Origin: an uncultured Bacteroidales bacterium
GTDB taxonomy: Bacteria; Bacteroidota; Bacteroidia; Bacteroidales; UBA932
Length of the DNA stretch: 41,698 nucleotides
Direction of reading: 5' to 3'
NCBI GenBank assembly: GCA_905235535.1
Contig: CAJOLS010000015.1
Coordinates: 1-41,698, forward strand
Part shown: positions 26,212-33,572 of the stretch, in pieces
How the letters are laid out: every line of letters begins with the position of its first letter
Numbering within the stretch: position 1 is the first letter of the stretch
Program-made: the position numbers and the translations under genes
Notes under the pieces: model-generated
Databases searched by the model: none
Told to the model about the DNA's origin: nothing
Seen by the model: only the letters and a program-made list of their open reading frames with translations

Positions 26212-27065
26212 CAGGCCGCATCCACATCATGGGCATCGTGAACCTGAACGGCGACTCCTTCTACGCAGGGAGCCGCGCCGCAGGGGCCGATGCCGTAGCC
26301 CGTGCCCATAAGATGTGGGCCGAAGGGGCCGATGTAGTGGACCTCGGCGCCTGCAGCACCCGTCCCGGCAGCACCCAGCCCTCCATAGAGGAGGAGTGGG
26401 CCCGCCTGGAGCCGGTGCTGAAAGGGATGGCGGGAGCCTCCCTCCCGGGAGCTTGTCCACCTCCGGACAAGGGCAGGGAACATCCCGCCATCTCCATCGA
26501 CACCTACCGGGCAGAGATTGTCCGGCGGGCGTACGAAGTCATCGGCCCTTTCCTTGTGAACGACATATCGGCCGGGGAAATGGACGGGGACATGCTATCC
26601 ACCGTAGGGCGGCTGGGCCTTCCCTATGTGGCCATGCACATGCGGGGCACGCCGGAAACCATGCAAACCCTCACGGACTACGACGACGTGGTGACCGAGG
26701 TAATCCGCTATTTCACGGAGTTTGAAAAGAAAGCGGCCGATGCCGGCATCCGGGAGTGGATCCTGGACCCGGGCTTCGGCTTTGCCAAGACCGTGGAGCA
26801 GAACTATGAGCTGCTGGGCCGGCTGGACGAAGTTTCATCGGCCTTTACGCAGGAAATCCTGGTGGGTCTTTCCCGTAAAAGCATGATTTACAAGCCGCTG
26901 GGCATCACTCCCGAAGAGGCTCTTCCCGCAACGCAGGTCCTGAATTTCGCCGCCCTGGAAAAAGGCGCCACCTGGCTTCGCGTCCACGACGTCGTTCCCG
27001 CCCTCCACACCGCCAAGCTTTTCTACTCTACAATGTACACGTCGTCCCCGGGGGCGGCGAAGTAG
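26208..27065 (+). CDS. folP: Dihydropteroate synthase
   Basis: 285 residues, GTG start overlapping the msrA-fusion stop. Joins p-aminobenzoate to the pterin diphosphate in folate synthesis. It shows HIMGIVNLNGDSFYAGSR, DLGACSTRPGS, AISIDTYRAEI, FLVNDISAG, YVAMHMRGTPETMQ, WILDPGFGFAKTVEQNYELL, GLSRKSMIY and the C-terminal RVHD. Two oddities: the usual N-x-T-P-D-S-F of loop 1 reads NLNGDSF, and about 14 extra residues (GASLPGACPPPDKG) sit before the IDT strand, encoded by palindromic DNA. The last 43 nt overlap the end of the convergent ftsB-like gene. Confidence 0.92.
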   Translation: MTGRIHIMGIVNLNGDSFYAGSRAAGADAVARAHKMWAEGADVVDLGACSTRPGSTQPSIEEEWARLEPVLKGMAGASLPGACPPPDKGREHPAISIDTYRAEIVRRAYEVIGPFLVNDISAGEMDGDMLSTVGRLGLPYVAMHMRGTPETMQTLTDYDDVVTEVIRYFTEFEKKAADAGIREWILDPGFGFAKTVEQNYELLGRLDEVSSAFTQEILVGLSRKSMIYKPLGITPEEALPATQVLNFAALEKGATWLRVHDVVPALHTAKLFYSTMYTSSPGAAK

Positions 27066-27337
27066 TAGGTTTCACGGGCGAAGGCTTCCAGCGTGTCGGG
27101 ATTGTCCCGAAGGTTTTTGATTTCCCGGTCCATCTGATCAATCTCCTGCTTCAGGCGGGCCATCTCTTTCTGCTGGCTCTTTTCCTCCATGGCGGCACGA
27201 ATCCAGGACAGGACACTGTTGTGCGCAAAGAACAACAGCCACAGCGCCACCAGGGTGGTGGAGACAATCACAAAGGGGACCAGGTAGTTGTGGTCACTCC
27301 TTTTGAGCCAGGCCCATCTGTCCTTTTTCTCTTCCAT
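27023..27337 (-). CDS. FtsB/DivIC-like septum formation initiator
   Basis: 104 residues: a short basic cytoplasmic N-terminus, one membrane helix (LVPFVIVSTTLVALWLLFF), then a coiled coil (KSQQKEMARLKQEIDQMDREIKNL) and the conserved-type end DTLEAFARETYYFAAPGDDVYIV. This layout is that of FtsB/DivIC, which bridges FtsQ and FtsL in the divisome. It starts 1 nt after the CPBP protease gene, so both are likely on one transcript. It overlaps folP tail-to-tail by 43 nt. Confidence 0.86.
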   Translation of the reverse strand: MEEKKDRWAWLKRSDHNYLVPFVIVSTTLVALWLLFFAHNSVLSWIRAAMEEKSQQKEMARLKQEIDQMDREIKNLRDNPDTLEAFARETYYFAAPGDDVYIVE

Positions 27338-27338
27338 A

Positions 27339-28265
27339 CTAGTCTATGTTCAGGGCGACAGTGTCTATGTTGCCGCGCTTCTGCTCCAGCGGAATGCGGC
27401 GGAAAGCTATCAGGCACACATACAGGCAAATAACGCCCACTACGGAAAGCGTGATATAGGTGCCCTTGGGGATAATGTCAATCCAGAAGTCCACCTCCTC
27501 CAGCGAGGAGAACTGGGACAGGATGACGGCCGTACCATTGTTCACAAAGTGGATAATCATGGTAAGGATGAGGGAACCCGACTTGTAATACACGTAGCCC
27601 ATGACAAGGCCGGCGACAAAAGCAATGAGCGCCTGCCAGGGATTCATGTGGATGAGGGCGAAGAAAAGGGCCGATACCACAATGGCCCACGCGGGCTTCA
27701 TCCTGATGAGGAGGCCGCGAAGGACCATACCCCGGCACAGCCACTCCTCAAAGATGGGGGCGAAGATGGCCGTAAGGAGGAAAGAGCTCCAGAACGGGCC
27801 GCCCATCATCTGGCCCAGCAATTCCACAATCTGATCATAGAAAGCCTTCATGGCCGGGGTGGAAGTGGTGGCCTTGAAATTAAGGTAGCTGATATAATCG
27901 GTCGATATCATGGTGGCAAAAGTGAGGAGCACCGTGATGAGTACCATCTGCCAGGCTTTGAAAGGGCCGAAGTGGCGGCTGTTGAGCTGGTAACCCGTAT
28001 CAAAGAGGCTGTTTTTCTGGCTCTTCCGGGCCGCATACACCATGGCGGGCAGGAAACTGAGCGGATACACCACCAGCATGGAATAGTCCGTTATCACCGA
28101 CTGGGGCACAAAGGGGGAAACAATGCCTATGACCAGCCCCCCCAGGATATTACCCACCAGGAACCAGCCCAGCAGGCCGAACATGCCGCCCACGCCCGGC
28201 ACAAACCAGGCATGGTTGGAATAGAGGTTATAATTGTTGACTTTACGGGCGCGAAGTGTGAGCAT
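27339..28265 (-). CDS. CPBP family intramembrane metalloprotease (CAAX protease-like)
   Basis: 308 residues with about eight membrane helices. The active-site signature of the ABI/CPBP family is present: EEWLCR at 173-178, His206 in ALIHMNPWQ and His239 with Asn243 in HFVNN. Family members range from prenyl-protein proteases to bacteriocin self-immunity factors and regulators; nothing here narrows the substrate. Position between a nucleotidyltransferase and a divisome gene is shared by chance or by envelope function. It begins 18 nt after the nucleotidyltransferase stop. Confidence 0.87.
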   Translation of the reverse strand: MLTLRARKVNNYNLYSNHAWFVPGVGGMFGLLGWFLVGNILGGLVIGIVSPFVPQSVITDYSMLVVYPLSFLPAMVYAARKSQKNSLFDTGYQLNSRHFGPFKAWQMVLITVLLTFATMISTDYISYLNFKATTSTPAMKAFYDQIVELLGQMMGGPFWSSFLLTAIFAPIFEEWLCRGMVLRGLLIRMKPAWAIVVSALFFALIHMNPWQALIAFVAGLVMGYVYYKSGSLILTMIIHFVNNGTAVILSQFSSLEEVDFWIDIIPKGTYITLSVVGVICLYVCLIAFRRIPLEQKRGNIDTVALNID

Positions 28266-28283
28266 GGGGAGAGAAATTAAAGA

Positions 28284-29216
28284 TTAATACAGCGGGCTGG
28301 GATAGACGCCCTGCTCTACCAGCTGGGCGAACTTGGCCACCACGCCGGGACGGTCTTCCTTGTAGGTGACGCCAAACCAGCGGGAAGGGGTGGAAAGCAC
28401 CTCGCAGGAGCCTTCTCCGCCTTTTACAATCTGGTCCACCACATAAGGGATGTAGAACTCCTTCTTGGGCTCGTTGATGTTCCTGAGAAGGAAGCCCTCG
28501 AACAGTTTGACGCTCTTGGCAAAATAGTCCGGGGTGAAGCCCCACATGTTCATGGAGCAAAGAGCTTTGGCGGCCAGTTCCACATGGGTTTCCCCGTTTA
28601 CGGAGTTGTTGCCATACACCTTTCCGTCGGCCTCCCGGGCAATTTCCAGATGCTCCACCACATCCGTGAGGTTGCCCTTGGCGTCATAAGAGCAGATGCC
28701 GCGGGATACGCTGCCGTTCTCGCTGAGGGTGTTGTCCAGTTCAAAGCCCACGATGCAGTACCGGCCCTTGGTGCCCTCATGGGCGCGGCACCACTCTCCC
28801 AGAATCTTGAAAGATTCCTTGCCGTAAAAATCGTCTCCGTTGATGACGGCAAACGGTTCCCGGATGACATCGGCCGCCATCATGACGGCGTGCGCGGTGC
28901 CCCAGGGCTTGACACGGGTTTCCGGAACGGTGAAGCCGGCGGGAATCTTGTCCAGTTCCTGGGTAACGAAAACAAACTGCAGGGGTTCCCCGTCCACGGT
29001 TTTGACACCGGCATATTTCTGTTTCACGGTCTCTTCCATCTGGGCCTTGAAGGATTCACGCACAATATAAACAACCTTGCCGAAACCGGCTTCCACGGCA
29101 TCGTGGATGGAATAATCGATGATGGTTTCCCCGTGGGGGCCCAGGCCGTCCATCTGTTTGAGACCGCCATAACGGCTGCCCATACCGGCAGCCAGAACTA
29201 AAAGGGTAGGTTTCAT
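28284..29216 (-). CDS. Sugar-phosphate nucleotidyltransferase-like protein
   Basis: 310 residues with a nucleotidyltransferase fold: PTLLVLAAGMGSRYGGLKQ (GxGxR-K signature), PHGETIIDYSIHDAVEAG, PWGTAHAVMMAADVI and FAVINGDDFYG (the catalytic Asp pair). It resembles the family of Bacteroidota NTP-transferases annotated as glucose-1-phosphate thymidylyl- or uridylyltransferase-like, and the exact nucleotide and sugar cannot be read from sequence. ATG 29216 is preferred over 29234 because LLVLAAG should begin near the N-terminus. MITE copy 2 ends 37 nt upstream of this ATG and may carry a promoter for it. Confidence 0.82.
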   Translation of the reverse strand: MKPTLLVLAAGMGSRYGGLKQMDGLGPHGETIIDYSIHDAVEAGFGKVVYIVRESFKAQMEETVKQKYAGVKTVDGEPLQFVFVTQELDKIPAGFTVPETRVKPWGTAHAVMMAADVIREPFAVINGDDFYGKESFKILGEWCRAHEGTKGRYCIVGFELDNTLSENGSVSRGICSYDAKGNLTDVVEHLEIAREADGKVYGNNSVNGETHVELAAKALCSMNMWGFTPDYFAKSVKLFEGFLLRNINEPKKEFYIPYVVDQIVKGGEGSCEVLSTPSRWFGVTYKEDRPGVVAKFAQLVEQGVYPSPLY

Positions 29217-29253
29217 GCTATCAAAACTTATCAAATAATAAAAGTCATACTAA

Positions 29254-29370
29254 GAGTTTGTTTTGAAATGATTGACATTTTTATTTATAGTTTATTTTTG
29301 TGGAAATTTTTGAGGGAAATTTACCAAAAAGAAACATAAAGAATTTATTGAATCATTTCAAAACAGACTC
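29254..29370 (+). mobile_element. 117-bp MITE-like element, copy 2
   Basis: Same length and orientation as copy 1, with a few substitutions (GAGTTTG instead of GAGTCTG at the left end; GAGGG in the middle). TAA at 29251-29253 and 29371-29373 is the target duplication. It lies between the DUF4293 gene and the nucleotidyltransferase gene; the final base of the DUF4293 TAG stop is the terminal base of the element. On the minus strand TTTG (29362-29359), 20 nt, TATGTTTC (29338-29331) differs from a consensus promoter by one base and points at the nucleotidyltransferase gene. Confidence 0.88.
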
Positions 29371-29810
29371 TAACTCTTGCGGGATCCTCTTCTGCGTCTT
29401 TCACGCACCCTGTAGGCGCTTTCTACCATCAGCTGGTCCTGGAAATCTCCCCTGGCCGCCAGCATGTTTGAAAGGCAGATGAGCAGCGGGAAAATGGCCG
29501 TCCAGCGAAAGACAGGGCCTTCCAGGGTAAAGTACAGGTATGCCAGCCACAGCTGCATGCCCAGGGCCATGATGCCGGAGAGCACCGCCAGGCGCATCTG
29601 CAGGATGCGGGATTTGTACACCACCAGGGCCAGCAGGATAAGGAAGGCCACGATGCCCAGCAGAATACCGAAGTAGGGGCTTTCCAGCTGCCAGTAGCTC
29701 ACAGCCTGCAAGCCTTCCGGAGTGGCCAGCTTATAAGCCGTGCCAAAGCAAAGGGTGGCGGCCATGCCGGCCGATACAAGCAGATACAGGGTTTGGATTC
29801 TTTGCCACAT
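29370..29810 (-). CDS. DUF4293 family membrane protein
   Basis: 146 residues, four predicted membrane helices. MWQRIQTLYLLVSAGM at the N-terminus, YWQLESPYFGILLGIVAFLILLALVVYKSRILQMRLAV and the basic end RVRERRRRGSRKS fit DUF4293, a Bacteroidota family of unknown function. It starts 4 nt after murQ. The stop TAG is completed by the first base of MITE copy 2; the empty site would also have read TAG, so the protein is unchanged. Confidence 0.82.
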   Translation of the reverse strand: MWQRIQTLYLLVSAGMAATLCFGTAYKLATPEGLQAVSYWQLESPYFGILLGIVAFLILLALVVYKSRILQMRLAVLSGIMALGMQLWLAYLYFTLEGPVFRWTAIFPLLICLSNMLAARGDFQDQLMVESAYRVRERRRRGSRKS

Positions 29811-29814
29811 AGGT

Positions 29815-30624
29815 TTATTTCTGTTTGAGGTAGGCGTCCACGGCGGTGCGCACCTGGCCGTACTGAAGGAGCATGGCTTTGGCCTTCTCGTAGTCCGTAA
29901 TGCCGGTGCCTTCCATAATCATACGGGTGCCGCGGTCTACCAGTTTCTTGTTGGTGAGCTGCATGTCCACCATCTTGTTGCCCTTCACATGGCCCAGGCG
30001 GATCATGGAAGCGGTGGAAATCATATTCAGGATGAGTTTGGCCGATGTGCCGGATTTCATGCGCGTGGAGCCCGTCACAAATTCGGGACCCACCTTGGCC
30101 ACCATGGCAATCTCTGCGGCCTGGGCCACGGCACTGCCCTCGTTGTTGGTGATGGCTCCGGTGAGCATGCCGAAGGCGCGGGCCCTCTCGATGGCGCCCA
30201 CCACATAGGGAGCGCCGCCGGAAGCGGTGATGCCCACCAGCACGTCGTTGGGAGTGAGGTCAAAGGCCTGGAGGTCTTTCCAGCCCTGCTGGGCATTGTC
30301 TTCTGCGCCTTCCACAGCATTGCGGATGGCGCCGTCGCCACCGGCCATAATGCCGATGAAAGTGTCCAGGACGCCATAGGTGGGAGGAATTTCCGAGGCA
30401 TCCACTATACCCAGGCGGCCGGAAGTACCGGCACCGGTATAAAACACGCGGCCGCCCTTGGGGACGCGTTCCACGATTCCGTCCACGAGTTTCTCGATAG
30501 CGGGAATGGCTTCGGCCACGGCCACGGGCACGCGGCGGTCTTCTTCATTGATTCCCTCCAGGATTTCCCGGGTGGACATGAAGTCCAGATGTTCGTAGTT
30601 GGAACTTTGTTCAGTCGTTCTCAT
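29815..30624 (-). CDS. murQ: N-acetylmuramic acid 6-phosphate etherase
   Basis: 269 residues. Cleaves the lactyl ether of MurNAc-6-phosphate to give GlcNAc-6-phosphate and lactate, in cell-wall sugar recycling. SIS-domain signature GGRVFYTGAGTSGRLGIVDASEIPPTYG (with the catalytic-type Glu in ASEIPPT), GITASGGAPYVVGAI and TGSTRMKSGTSAKLILNMIS are typical. Slightly short at the C-terminus. First gene of a unit with the DUF4293 gene; divergent from fabK. Confidence 0.95.
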   Translation of the reverse strand: MRTTEQSSNYEHLDFMSTREILEGINEEDRRVPVAVAEAIPAIEKLVDGIVERVPKGGRVFYTGAGTSGRLGIVDASEIPPTYGVLDTFIGIMAGGDGAIRNAVEGAEDNAQQGWKDLQAFDLTPNDVLVGITASGGAPYVVGAIERARAFGMLTGAITNNEGSAVAQAAEIAMVAKVGPEFVTGSTRMKSGTSAKLILNMISTASMIRLGHVKGNKMVDMQLTNKKLVDRGTRMIMEGTGITDYEKAKAMLLQYGQVRTAVDAYLKQK

Positions 30625-30645
30625 GGTTAAGCACGTATAAGTTTA

Positions 30646-30653
30646 CAAAGATA
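30646..30653 (-). promoter_or_regulatory. Promoter box for murQ
   Basis: Minus-strand TATCTTTG (30653-30646) matches TAnnTTTG exactly, 21 nt from the murQ ATG. The upstream box is weak (TTCG about 21 nt away). Confidence 0.5.
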
Positions 30654-30716
30654 ACAAAAAAGCACATACAATTTCGAATGTCGCACCTGTTATCTTTGTC
30701 CAAAGACCTTTACGTT

Positions 30717-30747
30717 TTTGCAAAGTCCCCTATTATCATTATCTTTG
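30717..30747 (+). promoter_or_regulatory. Perfect consensus promoter for fabK
   Basis: TTTG at 30717-30720, a 19-nt spacer and TATCTTTG at 30740-30747, both exact. The ATG at 30756 is 8 nt beyond the box, so the mRNA should have almost no leader. A second TATCTTTG at 30691-30698 lacks an upstream box. Confidence 0.75.
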
Positions 30748-30755
30748 TGGTTTAA

Positions 30756-31694
30756 ATGAAGACCGCCATAACGCAAATATTGGGTATTGAGAAGCCCATC
30801 TTCCAGGGAGGCATGGCCTGGATTGCCGATGCCCGCCTGGCGGCCGCCGTATCCAACGCAGGCGGACTGGGCCTCATTTCCTCCATCAACGCCGGCACCC
30901 GGGCCGTGCGGGAAGAAATCCGGAAAGCCCGTGAGCTCACCCGCAAACCCTTTGGCGTAAACATCATGCTGGCGGCCCCCAATGCGGCCGATATAGCCGC
31001 CTTGGTGGTGGAAGAAGGCATTGGCATCGTAACCACCGGCGCCGGCAGCCCCGCCCCCTACATGGAGGCCTGGAAAGCCGCGGGCATCCGGGTCATCCCC
31101 GTGGTGGCTTCCGTGGCGTACGCCATCAAGATGCAGGAGCTGGGAGCCACCGCCGTCATAGCCGAAGGGGCCGAATCCGGAGGCCACGTGGGAGACACCC
31201 ACACCATGGCCCTGGTCCCCCAGGTGGTGGACGCCGTAAGCATCCCCGTGCTGGCGGCCGGCGGCATCTTCGACGGCCGTGGCGCAGCGGCAGCCTTCAT
31301 GCTGGGCGCCTGCGGCGTACAGGTGGGAACGCGTTTCCTGTCGGCCGAAGAATGTTGCGTGCATCCGGTGTACAAGGAAAGGCTCATCAAGGCCTCCGAC
31401 ATTGGCACCATGGTTACGGGAAAAAGCCTCGGGGACGCCGTGCGCAGCCTCAAGACGCCTTTCACCAAGCAATTTGCCAAAATGGAGGCGCAGGGCATAC
31501 CGGCCGATGAAATCCGCGCCTTCGGCACCGGCTCCCTCCGCAAGGCCGTCTTTGAAGGAGACCTTTCGGGCGGCAGTTTCCTGGCCGGAGAAGTGGCCGG
31601 CATGGTTACCCGCATAGAACCCGCCGCCGCCATCGTGGAAGACATCATAGGAGGGGCGGAAAAACTGCTGCAAAACCCCGGTGTGTCATTCTGA
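30756..31694 (+). CDS. fabK: Enoyl-[ACP] reductase II (FabK, FMN-dependent)
   Basis: 312 residues. FMN enzyme of the nitronate monooxygenase/FabK fold that reduces the trans-2-enoyl-ACP intermediate in each fatty acid elongation cycle. KPIFQGGMAWIADARLAAAVSNAGGLGLIS, FGVNIML, AEGAESGGHVGD with its His, and PVLAAGGIFDGRGAAAAFMLGACGVQVGTRF fit FabK. The following fabF and fabZ support it over a nitronate monooxygenase. FabK enzymes are generally insensitive to triclosan, unlike FabI. The last residues (VSF and stop) are encoded by a half copy of the 26-bp palindrome. Confidence 0.88.
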   Translation: MKTAITQILGIEKPIFQGGMAWIADARLAAAVSNAGGLGLISSINAGTRAVREEIRKARELTRKPFGVNIMLAAPNAADIAALVVEEGIGIVTTGAGSPAPYMEAWKAAGIRVIPVVASVAYAIKMQELGATAVIAEGAESGGHVGDTHTMALVPQVVDAVSIPVLAAGGIFDGRGAAAAFMLGACGVQVGTRFLSAEECCVHPVYKERLIKASDIGTMVTGKSLGDAVRSLKTPFTKQFAKMEAQGIPADEIRAFGTGSLRKAVFEGDLSGGSFLAGEVAGMVTRIEPAAAIVEDIIGGAEKLLQNPGVSF

Positions 31695-31728
31695 GCCAAT
31701 TTGTCATTCTGAGCGAAGCGAAGAATCT
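31685..31728 (-). repeat. 26-bp REP-like palindrome, copy D, with leading half copy
   Basis: Full copy 31703-31728 (GTCATTCTGAGC...GAAGAATCT). A half copy (TGTCATTCTGAG) at 31685-31695 contains the TGA stop of fabK at 31692-31694. Confidence 0.75.
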
Positions 31729-31754
31729 ATTTTCGAGAAAAAAAGAATTATTAT

Positions 31755-33011
31755 ATGGAACCTAAAAGAGTTGTGGTAACCGGCATGGGCGTTGTCTCCT
31801 GCATAGGACAGGACGTCCAGACCTTCTGGAACAACCTCATCGGCGGCGTCTGCGGCATTGATTTCGTAGAGTCCTTCAAGGACATGCCCGTCACCTTTGC
31901 CGGCAAAGTCAAGGACTTCGACGCCGAGAAGTTCGGCATGGACAAGCCCTTTATCCGCAAGCAGGACAACTTTACCCTGTACGCCATGGCATCGGCCTGG
32001 CAGGCCATGCAGCAGAGCGGCCTGGTCACGGAAGGTGAAAACGCCAACATAGATCCCTTCCGCCTGGGCGTGTATGTGGGCTCCGGCATCGGCGGCTTTG
32101 ACGTGCAGTACCGGGAAACCGCCAAAATGATTGAAGACCCCACCGGCAAATGGATTTCGCCGCTGTTCATAGCCACCATGATTTCCAACATTGCCGCCGG
32201 CCACATTGCCATCAAGCACCAGGCCAAGGGCCCGTGCCTGGACATTGTGACGGCCTGCGCCACCTCTTCACACTGCATCGGAGAAGCTTTCCGCGCCGTG
32301 CGGCACGGCTATGCCGATGCCATCATCGCCGGAGGAAGCGAGCATGCCACCATTCCCCTGGGAGTGGCCGGCTTCTACAATGCCAAGGCCCTCACCCGCG
32401 CCACGGATCCCAAGTACTCTTCCCTGCCCTTCAACCTGAACCGACAGGGCTTCGTGATGGGAGACGGCGCCGCCGTCATCATCCTGGAATCCCTGGAGCA
32501 CGCCCTGGAGCGCGAAGCCACCATCTACGGAGAAATTGTGGGCTACGGCAACACCTGCGACGCCTACCACGCCACGGCCCCCCGTCCGGACGCCACCACC
32601 CAGGCCCGTTCCATCCGGGACGCCCTTACCGAAGCCGGTTTTGACCAGAAGAAGGACAACCTCTATATCAACGCACACGGAACGGGCACGCGCCTGAACG
32701 ACCTGGCCGAAACTCTGGCCTGCAAGGCAGCCCTGGGAGATTTTGCCTACAAGGCCCACATCTCTTCCACCAAGTCCATGACCGGCCACATGTTCGGTGC
32801 CGCCGGCGCCGCAGAGGCCATCGCCACCATCCTGGCCCTGAAGGAGGGCATTGTTCCCCCCACCATCAACCTGGACACCCCGGACCCGGAATGCGACCTG
32901 GACTACACGCCCAACACCGCCGTCAAGGCCAAGCTCACCCTGGGCCTCTCCAACTCCTTCGGCTTCGGCGGGCACAACGCCTGCGTAGCCTTCAGACCGT
33001 ACGAAGGATGA
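31755..33011 (+). CDS. fabF: Beta-ketoacyl-[ACP] synthase II
   Basis: 418 residues. Condenses malonyl-ACP with the growing acyl chain. VVVTGMGVVSCIG at the start, catalytic Cys in DIVTACATSSHCIGEA, the first His in NAHGTGTRLND, the Lys of SSTKSMTGHMFGAAGAAEA and the second His in FGFGGHNACVAF are all present. Coupled to fabZ by overlap of its TGA stop with ATGATG. Confidence 0.95.
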   Translation: MEPKRVVVTGMGVVSCIGQDVQTFWNNLIGGVCGIDFVESFKDMPVTFAGKVKDFDAEKFGMDKPFIRKQDNFTLYAMASAWQAMQQSGLVTEGENANIDPFRLGVYVGSGIGGFDVQYRETAKMIEDPTGKWISPLFIATMISNIAAGHIAIKHQAKGPCLDIVTACATSSHCIGEAFRAVRHGYADAIIAGGSEHATIPLGVAGFYNAKALTRATDPKYSSLPFNLNRQGFVMGDGAAVIILESLEHALEREATIYGEIVGYGNTCDAYHATAPRPDATTQARSIRDALTEAGFDQKKDNLYINAHGTGTRLNDLAETLACKAALGDFAYKAHISSTKSMTGHMFGAAGAAEAIATILALKEGIVPPTINLDTPDPECDLDYTPNTAVKAKLTLGLSNSFGFGGHNACVAFRPYEG

Positions 33012-33430
33012 TGGATCGGGAAGAAATCATAGGCCTACTCCCCCACCGGGACCCTATGCTGCTCATAGACCGCTTGGAAACCGACGCTGACGGCATCGGC
33101 CACGGCTGGTACACCATTCCGGAAGATCCTTTTTACTGCCGCGGGCATTTCCCCGGCAATCCCATGGTGCCGGGAGTGATTCTGTGCGAGATAATGGCCC
33201 AGAGCACCTGCCAGCTGTTCCCGGAAATTTTCAAGGAGCATCTGGTGGTGTACCGCGGCCTGGACAACGTGAAATTCCGGGGAGTGGTAAAACCCGGAGA
33301 CACCTGTGAAACCACCTGCAGCCTCCTGGAGCAAAAGGGCAGCCTGTACGTCTGCATGGCCACCCTCTCCGTAAACGGCAAACGCTGCGCCGAAGCCCGG
33401 ATTACCGTGGCGGCTACGCCGAAAGCATAA
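33008..33430 (+). CDS. fabZ: 3-hydroxyacyl-[ACP] dehydratase FabZ-like
   Basis: 140 residues. Hot-dog fold dehydratase of fatty acid elongation. IIGLLPHRDPMLLIDRL and the active-site helix CRGHFPGNPMVPGVILCEIMAQ (His and Glu) are those of FabZ. ATG 33008 or the adjacent in-frame ATG 33011 could be used. In this phylum a FabZ domain is normally carried on LpxC; here it is a separate gene coupled to fabF. A role in a specialised acyl pathway cannot be excluded, but fabK-fabF-fabZ reads as an ordinary elongation set. Confidence 0.9.
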   Translation: MMDREEIIGLLPHRDPMLLIDRLETDADGIGHGWYTIPEDPFYCRGHFPGNPMVPGVILCEIMAQSTCQLFPEIFKEHLVVYRGLDNVKFRGVVKPGDTCETTCSLLEQKGSLYVCMATLSVNGKRCAEARITVAATPKA

Positions 33431-33455
33431 AAGACTTACCTGGGGGGCGCTTTAA

Positions 33456-33572
33456 GAGTCTGTTTTGAAATGATTGATATTTTTATTTATAGTTTATTTT
33501 CGTGGAAATTTTTGAGGAAAATTTACCAAAAAGAAACATAAAGAATTTATTGAATCATTTCAAAACAGACTC
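33456..33572 (+). mobile_element. 117-bp MITE-like element, copy 3
   Basis: Same length, ends and orientation as copies 1 and 2. Target duplication TAA at 33453-33455 and 33573-33575. It lies between fabZ and the efflux operon, just where base composition changes. Its right end encodes the last five residues (ESVLK) and the TGA stop (33555-33557) of the minus-strand RND gene. Confidence 0.88.

Noticed and set aside
29300..29482. Short open frame starting MEIFE inside MITE copies 2 and 3
   Set aside because: The frame runs out of the element into unrelated sequence, starts with GTG, and substitutions among the copies change residues without pattern. Not evidence of a transposase remnant.
6778..31728. 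Roughly even 7.5-9 kb spacing of the four 26-bp palindromes
   Set aside because: Only three intervals are available, and they differ by more than 1 kb; chance is sufficient.
23389..33572. The three 117-bp repeats as a CRISPR-like array or attachment sites
   Set aside because: They are kilobases apart, carry terminal inverted repeats and target duplications, and no cas or integrase gene is present.
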